From Acidobacteriota bacterium (GTDB lineage: Bacteria > Acidobacteriota > Terriglobia > Terriglobales > Acidobacteriaceae), in the NCBI GenBank assembly GCA_021805955.1, contig JAJZDO010000414.1, positions 1 to 17,948 of the forward strand: DNA of 17,948 nt, read 5' to 3'. Shown piece after piece: positions 16,687 through 17,948 of the stretch. Below the pieces are notes generated by a model. That model did no database searches, was not told the origin of the DNA, and saw only the letters and a program-made list of their open reading frames with translations. Position 1 is the stretch's first letter; each line of letters begins with the position of its first letter. Both the position numbers and the translations under genes were made by a program.

Positions 16687-17058
16687 ATGGCAGAACAGGA
16701 AACAACAGGAATTGGGTGGTTTGTCGCGGGCCTTGGTCTCGGTGCATTGCTGGGCATCCTGTTTGCTCCTAAGGCAGGCAAGGAACTTCGGGAAGGCCTG
16801 ATTACCAGCGCGAAAGATAAGAAAGATTATGTAGCCGCTCGCAGCCGAGAGGCGCGCGATCAGATCAATTCTGTGGTCGACAGAGGCCGCGATCAAGTCA
16901 ACGAGTTTGCCGAGCGCGGGAAAGAAGTCGCCGAAAAAAGCCGTGAGCGCTGGAGCGGCCTTGTGGATCGTGTCGCCGGTAGCAGGAACGATGCCGAACC
17001 CCACTCGCACGACGCTGAAGAACCGTTTCACGGTGGTGCAGCCGAAAATCGCTTTTAG
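16687..17058 (+). CDS. YtxH-like small membrane-anchored protein
   Basis: 123 aa. Residues about 8-27 form a glycine-rich membrane segment (GWFVAGLGLGALLGILFAPK) ending in the FAPKxGKELR pattern typical of YtxH/GvpP-like proteins. The rest is a charged helical tail (about 30-100) with repeated RDQ/REARDQINSVVDRGRDQVNE units likely to form an amphipathic coiled coil, then a polar His/Glu-rich end. Start ATG 16687 is set by a strong AAGGAG 8 nt upstream; the frame is open further upstream without a good start. Family members are often associated with envelope or general stress responses, but no biochemical function is established. The DUF948-like protein downstream often accompanies YtxH proteins, suggesting a joint role at the membrane. 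Confidence 0.85.
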   Translation: MAEQETTGIGWFVAGLGLGALLGILFAPKAGKELREGLITSAKDKKDYVAARSREARDQINSVVDRGRDQVNEFAERGKEVAEKSRERWSGLVDRVAGSRNDAEPHSHDAEEPFHGGAAENRF

Positions 17059-17377
17059 CGCATCTCAAGGGCAGACGCGGTATGTGTTCCTGCTACCGTT
17101 GGTATGGATGTGGCCTGCTGCGGCGGGTGGTTCTACACTTGGGCTTAGTATTGCAGTTGCATATAGCGAATCGTCTGGATAGCTGGGCTGTAGACCATTG
17201 ATTTTTAGAGAGCAGTGCGCAAGTGGGGCGCAATGGAAATCAGGGAAAATCCATTACGTGCAACTGTAGTATTAGGCCACGGGCTTCGGTTCCCTTTAGC
17301 GGATTTCGCCCAATGGGGTCAGAGCCACGGGTCGTGTCAAGAGTCTGCTGGTGCAAATTTCGTAATGAGGGGGCTTC
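17059..17377 (+). other. 319 bp spacer with long imperfect inverted repeat
   Basis: No gene found. The main structure is a 19-nt inverted repeat: arm 17143-17161 (GCTTAGTATTGCAGTTGCA) and arm 17259-17277 (TGCAACTGTAGTATTAGGC), 97 nt apart. Fifteen positions are Watson-Crick and the other four are G-U pairs in the RNA, and G17142-C17278 extends it. A small UUCG hairpin (17281-17292) follows. The hexamer GGGCTT occurs at both outer edges (17141-17146 and 17281-17286). It may be a non-coding RNA, a leader structure for the next gene or a decayed MITE. No clear promoter for the downstream gene was seen. Confidence 0.5.
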
Positions 17378-17896
17378 ATGCCAACCGGATCGACCGTCTT
17401 CCTTGTGTTTACCGGAGTAGTTACGTTTGCAGTGGTCTTGCAGACGGTTATCTTGGTTGTATTTGCAGTTGCAGCCAAGGCTACCCAAGCCAAAATCATG
17501 GAACAGGCGGAGCGCTTGCAAAGCGAGGTGCACACCATCGTCGAGTCCACAGCAAATTTGATGGAGACGCTCGACGATCTAACTCCACGCATACGCGCTA
17601 TTACGGAAAATGTACAAAATGCCACTGAGACCCTGCGCCAGCAGGTGGACCATATCGATGGAGTTGTGACGGATGTAACGGGAAAGACGCGCCACCAGGT
17701 TTCCCGCATCGACAGTATGGTGACGGACACGCTGGATGGCATCGCACGCGGTACCCGCACCATTCAGGACAACATTATGGCGCCGTTGCGTCAGATTGGT
17801 GGATGGATGAATACGATCCGAACTACGCTGGATCTGCTGCGTGGTGGCGGGGACCGTCGCGGCGATCGCCGTACCCGCCGCTACGACGAAGAGTAG
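17378..17896 (+). CDS. DUF948-like membrane-anchored coiled-coil protein
   Basis: 172 aa with one N-terminal membrane segment (about 7-33, rich in Val/Phe/Ala) and a long helical region (about 38-140). That region has regular heptad-like hydrophobics and TENVQNATETLRQQVDHIDG-type repeats resembling the DUF948 family and methyl-accepting-like coiled coils. The tail is very basic and acidic (GGGDRRGDRRTRRYDEE) and may bind nucleic acid or lipid headgroups. GAGGGGG lies 5 nt before the ATG. The 319 bp spacer separates it from ytxH, so co-transcription is not certain. No enzyme motif is visible; a structural or envelope-stress role is a guess from family company only. Confidence 0.8.
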   Translation: MPTGSTVFLVFTGVVTFAVVLQTVILVVFAVAAKATQAKIMEQAERLQSEVHTIVESTANLMETLDDLTPRIRAITENVQNATETLRQQVDHIDGVVTDVTGKTRHQVSRIDSMVTDTLDGIARGTRTIQDNIMAPLRQIGGWMNTIRTTLDLLRGGGDRRGDRRTRRYDEE

Positions 17897-17948
17897 AGCC
17901 ACATACTTGCGTTTGCAGGTTAGAGCATTGATCACTGCTGTCCGGTTA

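Noticed and set aside
1..17948. CRISPR arrays, tRNA/rRNA genes, insertion sequences, phage or toxin-antitoxin genes
   Set aside because: I looked for regular repeats, cloverleaf-like segments and transposase or integrase motifs and saw none.

Overview
The window is a dense, moderately GC-rich bacterial chromosome segment with no tRNA, rRNA, CRISPR array or transposase that I could see. Gene content suggests an aerobic or facultative heterotroph of the Acidobacteriota (Terriglobia-like). The clues are a quinol-type NO reductase beside RIC and an NnrS-like protein, a phosphoketolase/acetate kinase pair, a GH57 enzyme, and a Crp/Fnr regulator of a cysteine-bearing type. This placement is an inference from family resemblance, not a computed assignment.

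Layout. (1) 1-4310, plus strand: a tightly coupled nitric-oxide defence operon. It holds a di-iron Fe-S repair protein (RIC/ScdA/YtfE, cut by the window edge), an NnrS-like membrane protein and a quinol-dependent NO reductase. The two internal stop codons overlap the next start by 4 bp (GTGA and TTGA). (2) 4382-6227, plus: cysteine synthesis, cysK then cysE, separated by an unusual self-complementary spacer. (3) 6245-7408, minus: a membrane polyferredoxin of NosR/NapH/CcoG type. It is divergent from a Crp/Fnr-family regulator (7527-8234, plus). Between them lies a perfect TGTGA-N6-TCACA palindrome. (4) 8322-10756, plus: cydAB, a cytochrome bd-type quinol oxidase, preceded by a second GTGA-N6-TCAC site. 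(5) 10872-14554, plus: phosphoketolase and an acetate kinase overlapping by 4 bp (ATGA). (6) 14567-16303, minus: a GH57 alpha-glucan branching-enzyme-like protein, convergent with ackA. (7) 16687-17896, plus: two small membrane-anchored coiled-coil proteins (YtxH-like and DUF948-like), separated by a spacer with a long imperfect inverted repeat.

How the parts may work together. qNOR removes NO, RIC repairs NO- or ROS-damaged iron centres, cysK/cysE supply cysteine, and bd oxidase keeps quinol oxidation running under low O2 or NO, which inhibits heme-copper oxidases. Phosphoketolase plus acetate kinase can make ATP by substrate-level phosphorylation when respiration is limited. The regulator has an N-terminal cysteine group expected of an Fe-S redox/NO/O2 sensor and a CRP-like RExxxR recognition helix. 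That helix fits the two GTGA-N6-TCAC sites in front of the regulator/polyferredoxin pair and of cydA. The most coherent reading is a low-oxygen/nitrosative-stress respiratory island with its own local regulator. The individual families are known. The least explained elements are the cysK-cysE spacer and the 17143-17277 inverted repeat.
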